Source of the DNA: Glaciecola siphonariae
GTDB lineage: Bacteria; Pseudomonadota; Gammaproteobacteria; Enterobacterales; Alteromonadaceae
Direction: 5' to 3'
Assembly (NCBI RefSeq): GCF_042652645.1
Contig: NZ_JBHSGU010000005.1
Location: 248,001 to 312,000, forward strand
Length of the DNA: 64,000 bases
Shown: in pieces, positions 53,835 through 63,270 of the stretch
How positions within the stretch are numbered: the stretch's first letter is position 1
Layout of the letters: the number at the start of each line of letters is the position of its first letter
Translations under genes and position numbers: made by a program
Notes under the pieces: generated by a model
What the model saw: the letters and a program-made list of their open reading frames with translations, nothing else
Told to the model about the DNA's origin: nothing
The model's database searches: none

Positions 53835-56147
53835 TTACCATCCGAAAAGCCGCTCTAAAAACGAACGCTCTTTTTTAGGTGGTTCAGGCGGATTGTCTTT
53901 TAAGGCTTGGCAGGTCAGTGCTTCACCGAGCGCATCTTTGATTGCCGGCACACTAACCAAATTTGGGCAACCGGCTTGAGTCAGCACGCCAGTATCTTGA
54001 TTAAAATGCGCGATGGTAAGGGTTGACGGGAAACTGCGCGACAGCGTTTTAGGCGAATTTAGCTTTTGAAATGCCGCGAATATAGGCAAAGCACCGCTGG
54101 CTCCTGACATGTTGACCGGCGTGTTGTCATCGTGCCCAACCCACACAGTCGTGACCAAATTGCGATCAAAACCACTGAACCAGCTATCGCGATAGTCGTC
54201 GGTAGTGCCGGTTTTTCCGGCCATGTTGAGCGAACCAAATGCTGCGCCAAGTGCCTTGGCAGTACCCTCTTTGGTGACTTTATGCAGTGCGTAGTTTACT
54301 AAGTAGCTGGCATCTTCGTCGGCGCGGCGCTGAAAGCTATCGGTGCGCTTCCAAATGAGCTGATTATCGTGGGTGCTAACTGCATTAAGCGCATGTAGAG
54401 GTTTGAGCACCCCGGTATTGCTGATCACCTGATAAATCTGGTTCACTTCCAAAGGCGATAGCTCCACAGCACCTAACGCTAATGAAGGAAGTGGCTCCAC
54501 AGTTTTGTTGTAACCTAAACGCTGCAGGGTTGCACCGACTTCATCAAAACCTATTTGGGCTGCCAAATTTACGCTCGGCACGTTGTAAGACATTACCAAA
54601 GCATCTAATAACGAAACTTCGCCGCGAAAGGTCTTGTCGGCGTTTTGTGGGCGCCATTTTTTACCTTCTCTATCGTCAAACTCAACCGGTTCGTCGACTA
54701 AACGCGTGGCCAAATGAAAATCATAGGGGTTTTCAAGGGCAGCTAAATACACAACCGGTTTAATAAGCGACCCAATTGGCCGATAGGCGTTTAGCGCACG
54801 GTTAAACCCTGCAAACTCTGCTTTTTTTGAGCCAACAATGGCTCTTATTTCACCACTGGCAATATCACTCACCACCATGGCAGCTTCTAGCGCCGGCAGG
54901 TTGCGTGCTTGAGACTGACGCGCCACTGTAGTGCTGAGCGCTTCTTCAGCCCTACGTTGGGCGTTAATATCAAGCGTAGTATAAACCTTTACGCCCGATA
55001 GCCTTGTTTCGGCGGCAGGCACCACCGAATACAGCTCATCACGCACTTTGTCCATAAAAGCAGGATGCTGACCTGAAGCTAAGCTCGGACTTGAGGAGGT
55101 AACGAGCGGCGCGTTAACGGCGCGCTCATATTCACTTCGCGACAGATATTGCCCGTCAAATAATATCCGAAGCACGAGGTTTCTGCGCTCAAGGGTGCGG
55201 TCTTTGCGTCTAACCGGATGATAAAAAGACGGTCCTTTTACCATGCCCACTAAGGTCGCGATTTCGGTGATGTCTAGCTCAACAAGCGGCTTGTTAAAAT
55301 AAAAATGGCTCGCTAGACCAAAGCCATGCACTGCTACGGCTCCGTTTTGCCCCAAAAACACTTCATTAATGTAGGCATTTAAAATTTCTTCTTTACTGTA
55401 ACGTGCGTCTATCACAATCGCCATTGCCGCCTCGCGAAGCTTGCGAATATAGCTTCGTTCTCGCGTTAGATAGAGATTTTTTACCAACTGCTGGGTAAGC
55501 GTGCTGCCACCCTGCACAGTTCGCCCTGCCACAATATTGGCAAATAAGGCCCTGACTATCGACAGCGGAGCGATGCCGTGATGCTCGTAAAAGTCGTTAT
55601 CTTCTACCTGAATAAGTGCGACTTTCAACATCTCGGGAATATCAGCATCCTGCATGAGCATGCGGTCTTCTGATAAACCGCCTACTAGTCGAGAAATTAG
55701 CCATGGCTCAAGCATCACGCTGCGCGCGTTTTCTTTACTATCGAGCAAGCGCAGCTCATCAATGCGTTCACCCTTCCAGTTAATCTTTAAAATACGTTCA
55801 GGTGCGCTTAAATCGGCGTACTGGAACGCTCGTCGGTAGATTGTAAGGGTGTTTTTACCAACACTAAATTCGCCTACCGCAGAGGCGTTAGCGACTTGCC
55901 GATAACCAAGCAGCGCAAGCTCGTCTTTTACCTCGGCAACGTTAATTTCTTGCTTTAATGTAAGCCGCAGCGGCCGCGCATAAATTTGTGCTGGCACCTC
56001 CCACTTATTGCCGGAAAACTGTTTTTTAACTTGCGCATCGATATACACCAAATACGCCGCCACAATAATGAGCATAACAAAGGCAAGCTTGAAGAAATGG
56101 CGTTTAAACCAAGCAAAGGGAGAGTATAAAATAGCGGAAATTTTCAA
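53835..56147 (-). CDS. mrcB: Bifunctional penicillin-binding protein 1B
   Basis: Peptidoglycan glycosyltransferase and transpeptidase, anchored by one helix at about 18-38. The 770 residues contain a UB2H-like region (about 60-140), the glycosyltransferase with catalytic glutamate in VEDNDFYEHHGI and the GGSTLTQQLVKN motif, and the transpeptidase. S460 (RPIGSLIKP) is the nucleophile, with SYN in MSYNVPS and KTG in MAGKTGTTDD. All catalytic motifs are intact. The UB2H region predicts control by an LpoB-type lipoprotein (inference). Confidence 0.94.
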   Translation of the reverse strand: MKISAILYSPFAWFKRHFFKLAFVMLIIVAAYLVYIDAQVKKQFSGNKWEVPAQIYARPLRLTLKQEINVAEVKDELALLGYRQVANASAVGEFSVGKNTLTIYRRAFQYADLSAPERILKINWKGERIDELRLLDSKENARSVMLEPWLISRLVGGLSEDRMLMQDADIPEMLKVALIQVEDNDFYEHHGIAPLSIVRALFANIVAGRTVQGGSTLTQQLVKNLYLTRERSYIRKLREAAMAIVIDARYSKEEILNAYINEVFLGQNGAVAVHGFGLASHFYFNKPLVELDITEIATLVGMVKGPSFYHPVRRKDRTLERRNLVLRILFDGQYLSRSEYERAVNAPLVTSSSPSLASGQHPAFMDKVRDELYSVVPAAETRLSGVKVYTTLDINAQRRAEEALSTTVARQSQARNLPALEAAMVVSDIASGEIRAIVGSKKAEFAGFNRALNAYRPIGSLIKPVVYLAALENPYDFHLATRLVDEPVEFDDREGKKWRPQNADKTFRGEVSLLDALVMSYNVPSVNLAAQIGFDEVGATLQRLGYNKTVEPLPSLALGAVELSPLEVNQIYQVISNTGVLKPLHALNAVSTHDNQLIWKRTDSFQRRADEDASYLVNYALHKVTKEGTAKALGAAFGSLNMAGKTGTTDDYRDSWFSGFDRNLVTTVWVGHDDNTPVNMSGASGALPIFAAFQKLNSPKTLSRSFPSTLTIAHFNQDTGVLTQAGCPNLVSVPAIKDALGEALTCQALKDNPPEPPKKERSFLERLFGW

Positions 56148-56295
56148 ATGTTAAACATACCTATATAACAAAGATTAAGAAACCAAGACGCCAGCGCATT
56201 GTAGCAAAACCTAAGCTGATACATTAGTCGAAAAGACTAGACATTGTTCAGGCAGATGCTTAGGCTGAAAGTTCAACAAATGAGCATTAAGGCTG

Positions 56296-56559
56296 ATGAT
56301 GAAAGTAACCATAGATTTTGACCTTACACCTGCTGAAGCCCGAGAAATCTTCGGACTGCCGGATTTTAGCGGCTTACATCAATCTTTAACAGCAGACATG
56401 TTAAAAAAATGCCAGCAAGACCCACAAATGGCCTTTGATACTTTTATAAAGCCTGCAATGGAGCAAGGAATAAGCGGGTTCTCGGCCTATCAAAACCTAA
56501 TGGCGAGCTTTATGAATCCCCGAGCGGCGAAAAGCGGCACCGGAACAACGAAAGAATAA
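56296..56559 (+). CDS. DUF6489-like small protein upstream of phaC
   Basis: An 87-residue protein beginning MMKVTIDFDLTPAEAREIFGLPD. This N-terminal pattern (MKV-x-ID-x-TPEEAR-x-x-GLPD) resembles the DUF6489 family of short proteins seen near PHA genes. Function unknown. It lies 39 bp before phaC and is probably co-transcribed, so a role in granule or synthase function is possible but unproven. Confidence 0.6.
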   Translation: MMKVTIDFDLTPAEAREIFGLPDFSGLHQSLTADMLKKCQQDPQMAFDTFIKPAMEQGISGFSAYQNLMASFMNPRAAKSGTGTTKE

Positions 56560-56598
56560 CCCACTACAGTGTGAAACACCTCACAAAAGGATATTAGC

Positions 56599-58374
56599 AT
56601 GGGCACTGATGAAGCTGAAATTTTGGCTTATCTCGACAAGTACGCCACCGTATTTAACAAAATGGCGCAAGACATATTAAGCCGCGCCAATAAAGAGGGC
56701 ATTGACGCCTATCCTAACCCTTTTAATCAGGAGCGACTTGAGCACCTACTTAGCGGTGAGACTAAAATTGATGCCAATAAATTGATGCAGCATCAGTTTG
56801 CCTATATGCAAAAGCAGTCTGAATTATGGCAACAGGCCAGTAAGGTCATGTTGGGCGAAGCGGTTAATGCGCCAACTGACACGGCTAAAAAAGACCGTAG
56901 ATTTGCGCACCAACAGTGGGATGAAAATCCGGTTTATAAGTATATTAGAGACTCTTATTTGATTAATGCTGAAATGGTAACCAATATGGTCGACAGCATT
57001 GAGTTTAACGACCCGAAAGCAGCTCAACAGGCTAAGTTTTTTACTCGCCAATATGTTAATTCTCTCTCGCCTACCAACTTTGTATTAACCAATCCTGATG
57101 TATGCGAAGAGATTTTAGCCACCAAAGGACAGTCGCTTGTTAAAGGCATGCAGGCTTATTTAGAAGACCTAGAACAAAGCCCCCTTGAAGCGTTTAAAAT
57201 GCGCCAAACCGATGCAGACGCCTTTACACTCGGAGAAAACTTAGCTTACAGTGCAGGTAAGGTAGTGTATCGAAACGAGCTAATGGAGCTTTTGCACTAC
57301 ACGCCAAAGTCAAAAACCCAGCACAGCATTCCGATGTTGATTACCCCGCCGTTTATTAACAAATACTATGTGCTCGATTTAGAAGAAAAGAAATCGATGG
57401 TGCAAGGGCTGCTAGATAGCGGTTACAGTGTGTTTATGATTTCATGGGTGAATGCCGAAAGCGAGCTCGCCGGCAAAGACTTTTTTGACTACATGCGAAA
57501 GGGGCCGCTTGAAGCCATTGAGGTGATTAAAGAAATAAGCGCTCAAGATAAAGTTAACCTGACTGGTTTTTGTGTAGGCGGCACCCTTGCTGCGGTGAGC
57601 GCCGCTTATCTACGCGCCAAAAACGATGCTAGCATCGCCTCACTTACGCTTTTAACCACCTTGCTTGATTTTTCAGAGCCTGGAGAAGTTGGTAATTATT
57701 TTTCAGAAGATATGCTGCCCATGATTGAGCAAAATGCCCAGATGAAAGGCGTTTTTGACGGGCGAATTATTGCCATGAGTTTCAGTCTACTGCGAGAAAA
57801 CGCCCTGTTTTGGTCCTTTTTCATTGATAACTATCTGAAAGGCAAAGACCCTGCTCCTTTTGATATTCTGTATTGGAACAGTGATTCGACGAATATTCCG
57901 GCCGCATGTTTTAAGCAGTATTTGCACATGACTTACTGGGAAAATGCCTTAAAAGATCCAGGCAAAATAGTGGTCGACGGCGTAGCTATTGATTTTGGCA
58001 AGATTGATATGCCTACCTACTTTCTTACCACCGTAGCCGACCATATTGTGCTATGGAAAGGCGCATATGCGGGCACTAAACTTGTGTCGGGCGACGTTAG
58101 ATTTGTATTAGGTGGCTCAGGACACATTGCCGGGGTTATTAATCCAACCAAAGGCGGTAAATACCCACATTGGGTGAATGACGAACTCGGTGATACACCT
58201 GAACAGTGGCTCGTAGGAGCAAGCGAGCAGAGCGGTTCATGGTGGCAAGATTGGCATGCTTGGTTAAAACCCTCTGCTGGCAAACGCAAAGCGAGCCTGA
58301 GCCCGGGCGCGCATGAAAATTACCCGAGTCTGGATGATGCTCCAGGAAAATATGTGCTCAAACGCGTAGAATGA
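56599..58374 (+). CDS. phaC: Class I polyhydroxyalkanoate synthase
   Basis: Polymerises (R)-3-hydroxyacyl-CoA to PHA at the granule surface. 591 residues, the class I size. The lipase-like box GFCVGG gives the catalytic cysteine (near 327), the aspartate is in ILYWNSDSTNIPA and the histidine in GSGHIAGVINP. An AAAGGA site precedes the ATG. phaC is followed by a 409-bp gap and phaR. phaA is not in the window; phaB appears on the opposite strand at the right end. Confidence 0.96.
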   Translation: MGTDEAEILAYLDKYATVFNKMAQDILSRANKEGIDAYPNPFNQERLEHLLSGETKIDANKLMQHQFAYMQKQSELWQQASKVMLGEAVNAPTDTAKKDRRFAHQQWDENPVYKYIRDSYLINAEMVTNMVDSIEFNDPKAAQQAKFFTRQYVNSLSPTNFVLTNPDVCEEILATKGQSLVKGMQAYLEDLEQSPLEAFKMRQTDADAFTLGENLAYSAGKVVYRNELMELLHYTPKSKTQHSIPMLITPPFINKYYVLDLEEKKSMVQGLLDSGYSVFMISWVNAESELAGKDFFDYMRKGPLEAIEVIKEISAQDKVNLTGFCVGGTLAAVSAAYLRAKNDASIASLTLLTTLLDFSEPGEVGNYFSEDMLPMIEQNAQMKGVFDGRIIAMSFSLLRENALFWSFFIDNYLKGKDPAPFDILYWNSDSTNIPAACFKQYLHMTYWENALKDPGKIVVDGVAIDFGKIDMPTYFLTTVADHIVLWKGAYAGTKLVSGDVRFVLGGSGHIAGVINPTKGGKYPHWVNDELGDTPEQWLVGASEQSGSWWQDWHAWLKPSAGKRKASLSPGAHENYPSLDDAPGKYVLKRVE

Positions 58375-58783
58375 CCCTATCAGACGCTGCACTGAAAAAT
58401 GGCGGAGCTTTTTTGGGGAATGCATCAACGGTCGTCTTATGGTGCGTTTGTGCGATGGCGCGTTGCTGCGTTGTAGAGTTGTTGCGTTGCTGCATGTGTT
58501 CATGCGCCCGATTCAAGTGCTATACTCCAAAAAGAGAGAGCGCATGGTTTGTAAGCAAGTTTCTGTTTTACGGTTTTAGGTAACATTTGCCTTACTAATA
58601 CCGCTTATGGTCTTGTTAGTTTCTAAGTTTCTGGTTTTTGCCTTTTGTTTTTTAGCTAAGGAGCAATCAGCATGCTCTCACATCAGTTTTTTATCCGTTA
58701 AATTTTTTACTCATGAGATTTGTTGCTCATTAAATGTTGTTCATTAAATGTTGCTCATAAAATAATAAAGGCTATCTGCACAC
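58375..58783. other. Repeat-containing gap between phaC and phaR
   Basis: 409 bp without a convincing gene. It has GTTGCTGC-rich direct repeats at about 58460-58496 and TCATTAAATGTTG-type repeats at about 58728-58757. TGC-rich motifs are reminiscent of PhaR targets, so autoregulation of phaR is possible, but none forms the clean palindrome found near the phasin gene. Confidence 0.4.
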
Positions 58784-59209
58784 GTGATCATTATTAAGAA
58801 GTATCCCAATCGACGCTTGTACGACACCACAAAAAGTCAGTATGTGAACCTTGAATACATTAAAACGCTGATTAATGAACGTGATGAGTTTTGCATTGTT
58901 GACTCAAAAACCGAAGCCGATATTACTAAGAGTGTTCTGCTACAAATTATTAGCGAGTCTGAAACTAATGAGCATCAGTCGTTATTAACCGACGCTCTGT
59001 TGAAAAGCCTCATTCGTTTTTACGACAGTGATATGCAGATTTACGTGCGCCAGTACCTCGAACAATCGCTGGTTCAGTTTATTGAGCAACAAGACAAAAT
59101 GCAGGGCATGATGAAGAATATGGTCGATAACTCGCCTATGGGAATTTTTACCAAAATGATGGAAAAGAACCTCGAGGCATGGCAGTACGACAAAAGTCGT
59201 AAGAAGTAA
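58784..59209 (+). CDS. phaR: PHA synthesis repressor PhaR
   Basis: DNA-binding regulator that senses PHA granules and represses phasin genes. The 141-residue protein starts at GTG 58784 and begins IIIKKYPNRRLYDTTKSQYVNLE, the PHB/PHA accumulation regulator DNA-binding domain. The second domain at about 65-110 (LLTDALLKSLIRFYDSDMQIYVRQYLEQSL) binds polymer in homologues. Two palindromes that fit its known TGC-type sites flank the promoter of the next gene. Confidence 0.93.
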   Translation: MIIIKKYPNRRLYDTTKSQYVNLEYIKTLINERDEFCIVDSKTEADITKSVLLQIISESETNEHQSLLTDALLKSLIRFYDSDMQIYVRQYLEQSLVQFIEQQDKMQGMMKNMVDNSPMGIFTKMMEKNLEAWQYDKSRKK

Positions 59210-59275
59210 ATACGCTATATAAAACAAACACTTGAACATACTTCCTCTGCTCGATAGAGTATTTTCATAAAAAAA

Positions 59276-59290
59276 TGTTGCACTGCAACA
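59276..59290. promoter_or_regulatory. Putative PhaR operator 1
   Basis: TGTTGCACTGCAACA is a perfect 7+1+7 palindrome lying just upstream of the phasin -35 element. It has the TGC/GCA half-sites typical of PhaR targets. Confidence 0.72.
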
Positions 59291-59299
59291 AAATATCTC

Positions 59300-59327
59300 T
59301 TGATCTTTCCCATAGATTGACTATTAT
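59300..59327 (+). promoter_or_regulatory. Phasin promoter
   Basis: TTGATC (59300-59305), a 16-bp spacer and TATTAT (59322-59327) make a reasonable sigma-70 promoter. Transcription would start near 59334, between the two PhaR-type palindromes. Confidence 0.5.
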
Positions 59328-59341
59328 TTGAACATTCGCGA

Positions 59342-59356
59342 TGTTGCAGTGCAGCA
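59342..59356. promoter_or_regulatory. Putative PhaR operator 2
   Basis: TGTTGCAGTGCAGCA is a second palindrome of the same form (one mismatched pair), just downstream of the predicted start. Its centre is 66 bp from the first. Confidence 0.7.
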
Positions 59357-59396
59357 TATTGTGATTTCGCACCCTATAATATTCAATGAGGTCAAA

Positions 59397-60155
59397 ATGA
59401 TGTTTGGTAACTTGTCTCAACAAATGAAAAAATCTACACAACCAGTCAGTACTTTGCTCGAAATGAATGCGAAAACTCTTGAGCTTGTATCTGAGCAACA
59501 AACCGTATTTTTTTCAGGCTTAATGTCTGATTCGAAAAAACTCCTAGCATCTTTGGGCTCGCAAAGTGAGCTAAACGGTGTGTTGGCGGCGCAGTCTGTA
59601 TATGCAGAATCAGTGCGCGAGCGGTTTACCAGTGCATCAAAAAATACTTACACCGCTATTTCAACGATGAATAGCCAAGCGGCGAGTGTTATGAAGAGCG
59701 CACTAGAGCTTGCGGGTGAAGATGCCAAACAGGCGGTCTCGTCTGCCATGACAGCAACTAAAGCGCCTGTCAAAGCGAGCACAAAAAAAACAAGCGTTGC
59801 AAAGCCAACTGCTGCTAAAAAATCTGTAAAGGGTAGTGCTGTTAAAGCAAGTGATACTAAGGCGCAAGCTGCAAAGACACTTGAAAAACCTGCGGCCTCA
59901 ACATCACAAGCTACAGAAAGCAAAGCAAGCACAAAACCTGTTGCTAGAAAAGCGAGCGTTAAAAAAGCGCCCGCTAAAGCCACAACCACGCGCAAAGCTG
60001 AGGCGGTAAGCGCCAAGGCTGTAAAAGCAGAAGCACCAAATAAAACAACACAACAACAGGTTAGTAAACCTGTTATTGAAAAGACTCGTCCTCAAAAGGC
60101 GGTCGCCCAGTTGAGTCCTGCCGACGTGAAAGCAGACTCAAGCAAAAACGCATAA
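59397..60155 (+). CDS. Phasin with histone-H1-like Lys/Ala tail (PhaF-like)
   Basis: Granule-surface protein of about 252 residues. I place the start at ATG 59397/59400 after GAGG; the longer open frame begins inside the operator region. Residues 1-115 form a phasin domain (MKKSTQPVSTLLEMNAKTLE, amphipathic helices). The rest is a Lys/Ala/Thr/Ser/Pro tail with AKP-, KKA- and KAPAK-type repeats like the DNA-binding tail of Pseudomonas PhaF. Such tails tie granules to the nucleoid in that genus. Regulation by PhaR is inferred. Confidence 0.85.
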   Translation: MMFGNLSQQMKKSTQPVSTLLEMNAKTLELVSEQQTVFFSGLMSDSKKLLASLGSQSELNGVLAAQSVYAESVRERFTSASKNTYTAISTMNSQAASVMKSALELAGEDAKQAVSSAMTATKAPVKASTKKTSVAKPTAAKKSVKGSAVKASDTKAQAAKTLEKPAASTSQATESKASTKPVARKASVKKAPAKATTTRKAEAVSAKAVKAEAPNKTTQQQVSKPVIEKTRPQKAVAQLSPADVKADSSKNA

Positions 60156-60199
60156 CGCAAAAAAGCTTATATCTACCTTTAATATTTTGGAGAAAAATA

Positions 60200-60544
60200 A
60201 TGATTGAACAAATGAACGAACAACTTAAAGAATCACTAAAGCCTGTTACCGAGCTTGCCTCTTTAAACATGAGTGTTTTACAAGAACTTGCTGAAAAGCA
60301 AAACGCTTTGTTTACCACCTTATTGTCGAGCGGTGTGTCTTTTGCAGAAACAGCCGGTCAGCAAAAAGATGTGATGAGCCTTGCAGAAGCTCAAAAAGCA
60401 TATCTTGAGACGCTTCAAGAAACCATTACAACGTCGGCTAAAGAGACTTACACGCTAGTGAGCGGCGCGCAGCAAAAAGCGGGCGCCATGATCAAAGACA
60501 TTAGCGAAGAAATGACTTCAAAAATGACTGCTGGCGCTAAATAA
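60200..60544 (+). CDS. Phasin family protein
   Basis: A 114-residue amphipathic helical protein. The N-terminal half resembles the phasin domain of the preceding gene (KPVTELASLNMSVLQELAEKQNALFTTLL against QPVSTLLEMNAKTLELVSEQQTVFFSGL, written in parts), but it has no basic tail. The two are probably paralogues, one coating the granule and one linking it to DNA. GGAG stands before the ATG, 44 bp after the previous stop, so both are likely on one transcript. Confidence 0.88.
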   Translation: MIEQMNEQLKESLKPVTELASLNMSVLQELAEKQNALFTTLLSSGVSFAETAGQQKDVMSLAEAQKAYLETLQETITTSAKETYTLVSGAQQKAGAMIKDISEEMTSKMTAGAK

Positions 60545-60595
60545 GTACTGGCATATTAACGTCATTTTTGATTCGGTAAACGTCTTAAATGTGCT

Positions 60596-60672
60596 AGCAT
60601 CAAGAGGATTTTGATGCTGTTAAAAAACTCTAATCAGCTGCTCAGTAGTGGACGTTGATTGGAGTTTTTTTT
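60596..60672 (+). terminator. Tandem hairpins and terminator after the phasin pair
   Basis: A first hairpin (AGCATCAA 60596-60603 / TTGATGCT 60611-60618) lacks a T run. A second stem pairs AAAACTCTAATCA (60624-60636) with TGATTGGAGTTTT (60656-60668) and runs into T residues. The second is the likely terminator; phaZ starts 22 bp later. Confidence 0.7.
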
Positions 60673-60693
60673 ATCACCCTTCGGAGATGAATT

Positions 60694-61938
60694 ATGAACT
60701 ATCAGGCTTATGATTACCTTGCTCGCACTGGCCAAATGATGAATGAGGGCCTGAGTATCGTTAACGATATCGTGTCACATCCCTCCAACCCATTTTCGTA
60801 TACGTGGAGTGGACGTTTGACGAAGGCGTCACTTGAAACCGCTATGCGGCTGACCCGCCGATACGACAAGCTTGGCTTTAACATTGATGAAGTGAGTATT
60901 AATAATCAACTGTTCAAGGTACGAGAAGACGTGGTAGTGAGTAAGCCCTTTTGCGACCTTACACACTTTAAGACCATTGGGCATACCGACAAAGACAAGG
61001 TATTACTCGTAGCACCACTTTCTGGCCATCATGCGACCTTGCTTAAGGGCACGGTAGAAGCGCTTTTACCTGAGCACGAAGTTTACATTACCGATTGGGC
61101 AGACGCGCGCGAAGTGCCGTTAGACGAGGGTCCCTTCTCTTTTGATTGTTACGTCAGCTATCTCATTGAATTTTTAAATTATCTGGGTGAAGACACCCAC
61201 ATGATTGCGATTTGTCAGCCCACTGTACAAGCACTTATTGCAACCGCGGTAATGGCCGACGAGAAAAACCCCAATACGCCAAAATCATTAACACTGATGG
61301 CAGGGCCTCTCGACACCAGCAAAAACCCAACTCGGGTCAATGAATTTGCTCATCGCCACCCTATGTCGTGGTACAAAAATGTAGCCATCATGACTGTACC
61401 GGTAGGTTATCCCGGTGAGGGTCGTCAGGTTTATCCAGGCTTTATGCAGCTAGGCGGGTTTATTTCAATGAACCAAAAAACCCATATGCAGAAGTATCAA
61501 AATTATTTTCAAAACCTATTGTTTGGCGAAGATGAAGACGCCGACCGCTTTCGCGCCTTTTACGACGAATATATGGCAGTGCTCGACATGCCCGCAGAGT
61601 TTTACTTAGAAACCATTGACCGCATCTTTAAAAACAATGAAATTGCCAACCGCAGCATCACATATCAGGGTAAGCCGGTTAACTTTGACGCCATCGACAA
61701 TACCGCGCTACTTACGGTTGAAGGCGCGAATGACGACATTTGTGGTTTGGGGCAGACTGAAGCGGCGCAGGATATTTGCACAAAGATTCCTAAACACATG
61801 CGCAAACATCACGTTCAGGTAGGCGCCGGCCACTATGGCATATTTAGCGGGTCGATGTACCGCAAAAATATTCGCCCTGTGGTTACCGAGTTTATAAACA
61901 AATACGGCGTGAAAGAACAGGCAAGTGTAAGCAATTAA
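60694..61938 (+). CDS. phaZ: Intracellular PHA depolymerase
   Basis: Mobilises stored polymer. The 414-residue protein belongs to the intracellular depolymerase family that uses a cysteine nucleophile, here in AICQPTVQALIA. Other family segments are LLVAPLSGHHATLLKGTVEALL, YITDWADAREVP, the aspartate region LTVEGANDDICG and the histidine in VGAGHYGIFSG. CGGAG lies before the ATG. It completes a local cycle of synthesis, granule packaging, regulation and breakdown. Confidence 0.93.
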   Translation: MNYQAYDYLARTGQMMNEGLSIVNDIVSHPSNPFSYTWSGRLTKASLETAMRLTRRYDKLGFNIDEVSINNQLFKVREDVVVSKPFCDLTHFKTIGHTDKDKVLLVAPLSGHHATLLKGTVEALLPEHEVYITDWADAREVPLDEGPFSFDCYVSYLIEFLNYLGEDTHMIAICQPTVQALIATAVMADEKNPNTPKSLTLMAGPLDTSKNPTRVNEFAHRHPMSWYKNVAIMTVPVGYPGEGRQVYPGFMQLGGFISMNQKTHMQKYQNYFQNLLFGEDEDADRFRAFYDEYMAVLDMPAEFYLETIDRIFKNNEIANRSITYQGKPVNFDAIDNTALLTVEGANDDICGLGQTEAAQDICTKIPKHMRKHHVQVGAGHYGIFSGSMYRKNIRPVVTEFINKYGVKEQASVSN

Positions 61939-62042
61939 ATATCAGTAGCCTGATCAGTTTCAATTGTGTTGGTGAACTAAGTTAGTTAGTCTTTCTCTAA
62001 CCCAATTCATCAACACAAACGCATGGATAAGGACTATCTACC

Positions 62043-63263
62043 TTGAAACGCTTTTCTTGCATTGCCCTGATTTTTGTCGCCTTCTCATTTGTAGCTAAAG
62101 GCGAGCAGTTGCAACAGTACATTGAGCAACAGCGACAGCTATTTCCCGAGTGCTTAAACGAAAAAGCACAGGCGGCACTAAACGCTGGTGTGAGCGAACA
62201 GCGCGTTGAGGCTGAGTTTTCAAAGCTCAACTTTATTCCGCGTGTTATCGAGCTAGACCGCTCACAACCTGAGTTTGTATCGACCTTTCCAGACTACTTC
62301 AGTAAACGCGTAAACCAATGGCGCATTGATAAAGGCCGCGAAAAATATCAAATCTATCGCGAATTTTTAGATGAACTCACACAAAAATACGGCGTGCCCG
62401 GGCACTATATCGTTTCATTTTGGGGTTTAGAAACCAACTACGGCGGATACAAAGGCAATATGTCGACGCTCGACAGCTTAGCCACCTTGGCCTGTGAACC
62501 CAGACGCGCGACCTTTTTTACTCAAGAACTATTTTTAGCGCTGAAGCTCATGGACAGAGAAAATCTTAACAAAGCGCAGATGCAAGGTTCGTGGGCGGGC
62601 GCGATGGGTCATACACAGTTTATGCCTACCGCCTATACAAACTATGCCATTGATGGCGATGGAGATGGCGTGATCAATTTATGGGAAAGTGAAAAAGACG
62701 CCCTGGCGTCGGCCGCACACTTTCTCTGGAAGCTTGGTTGGACACCGGGACTACGCTGGGGCAGAGAAGTCATGCTACCAGAAGGCTTTGACTATAGCCT
62801 TGCCGGTCAAGGCGCAAAAACCGTAAGCCAATGGCAGCAACTGGGCGTAAGCAAAAGCGACGGCACAGCACTTGGGGAGTCAGATATTGAAGCAAAGCTG
62901 CTTGTGCCGGCTGGCGCTAGCGGACCTGCCTTTTTAACCTACAAAAACTTTAGAACAATACTGCGCTGGAATAACTCCGAGTTTTATGGCGTGGCGGTAG
63001 GGCAACTAGCCAATCGTATCATTGGCGGTCCAGCACTCACAGCAAGCCTACCCGACTTGCCCAAATATAGCATCGCTCAAATGGCTCAGGTACAGCGCAA
63101 TCTTAATGCGTTAGGCTTTGATGTGGGCGGAGCAGACGGCATCATTGGCCCTGCGACTCGCGCAGGCATTAGAGCCTTTCAAACAAAAAATGGACTGATT
63201 GCCGATGGTTTTCCGTCACCCGAAACGGTCACTAAGTTAGCAGAACTGGCGCAAGCACTCTAA
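62043..63263 (+). CDS. Lytic murein transglycosylase B-like protein with peptidoglycan-binding domain
   Basis: 406 residues, starting at TTG 62043 with AAGGA upstream. A signal peptide spans about 1-20. The MltB/SLT-2 catalytic domain (about 25-320) contains the glutamate in FWGLETNYGGYKGN and the motif QGSWAGAMGHTQFMPTAY. A C-terminal PG_binding_1 domain (about 340-400) ends in GADGIIGPATRAGIRAFQ. There is no lipobox cysteine, so it is probably soluble in the periplasm. Not functionally tied to its PHA neighbours. Confidence 0.92.
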   Translation: MKRFSCIALIFVAFSFVAKGEQLQQYIEQQRQLFPECLNEKAQAALNAGVSEQRVEAEFSKLNFIPRVIELDRSQPEFVSTFPDYFSKRVNQWRIDKGREKYQIYREFLDELTQKYGVPGHYIVSFWGLETNYGGYKGNMSTLDSLATLACEPRRATFFTQELFLALKLMDRENLNKAQMQGSWAGAMGHTQFMPTAYTNYAIDGDGDGVINLWESEKDALASAAHFLWKLGWTPGLRWGREVMLPEGFDYSLAGQGAKTVSQWQQLGVSKSDGTALGESDIEAKLLVPAGASGPAFLTYKNFRTILRWNNSEFYGVAVGQLANRIIGGPALTASLPDLPKYSIAQMAQVQRNLNALGFDVGGADGIIGPATRAGIRAFQTKNGLIADGFPSPETVTKLAELAQAL

Positions 63264-63270
63264 ATATACT

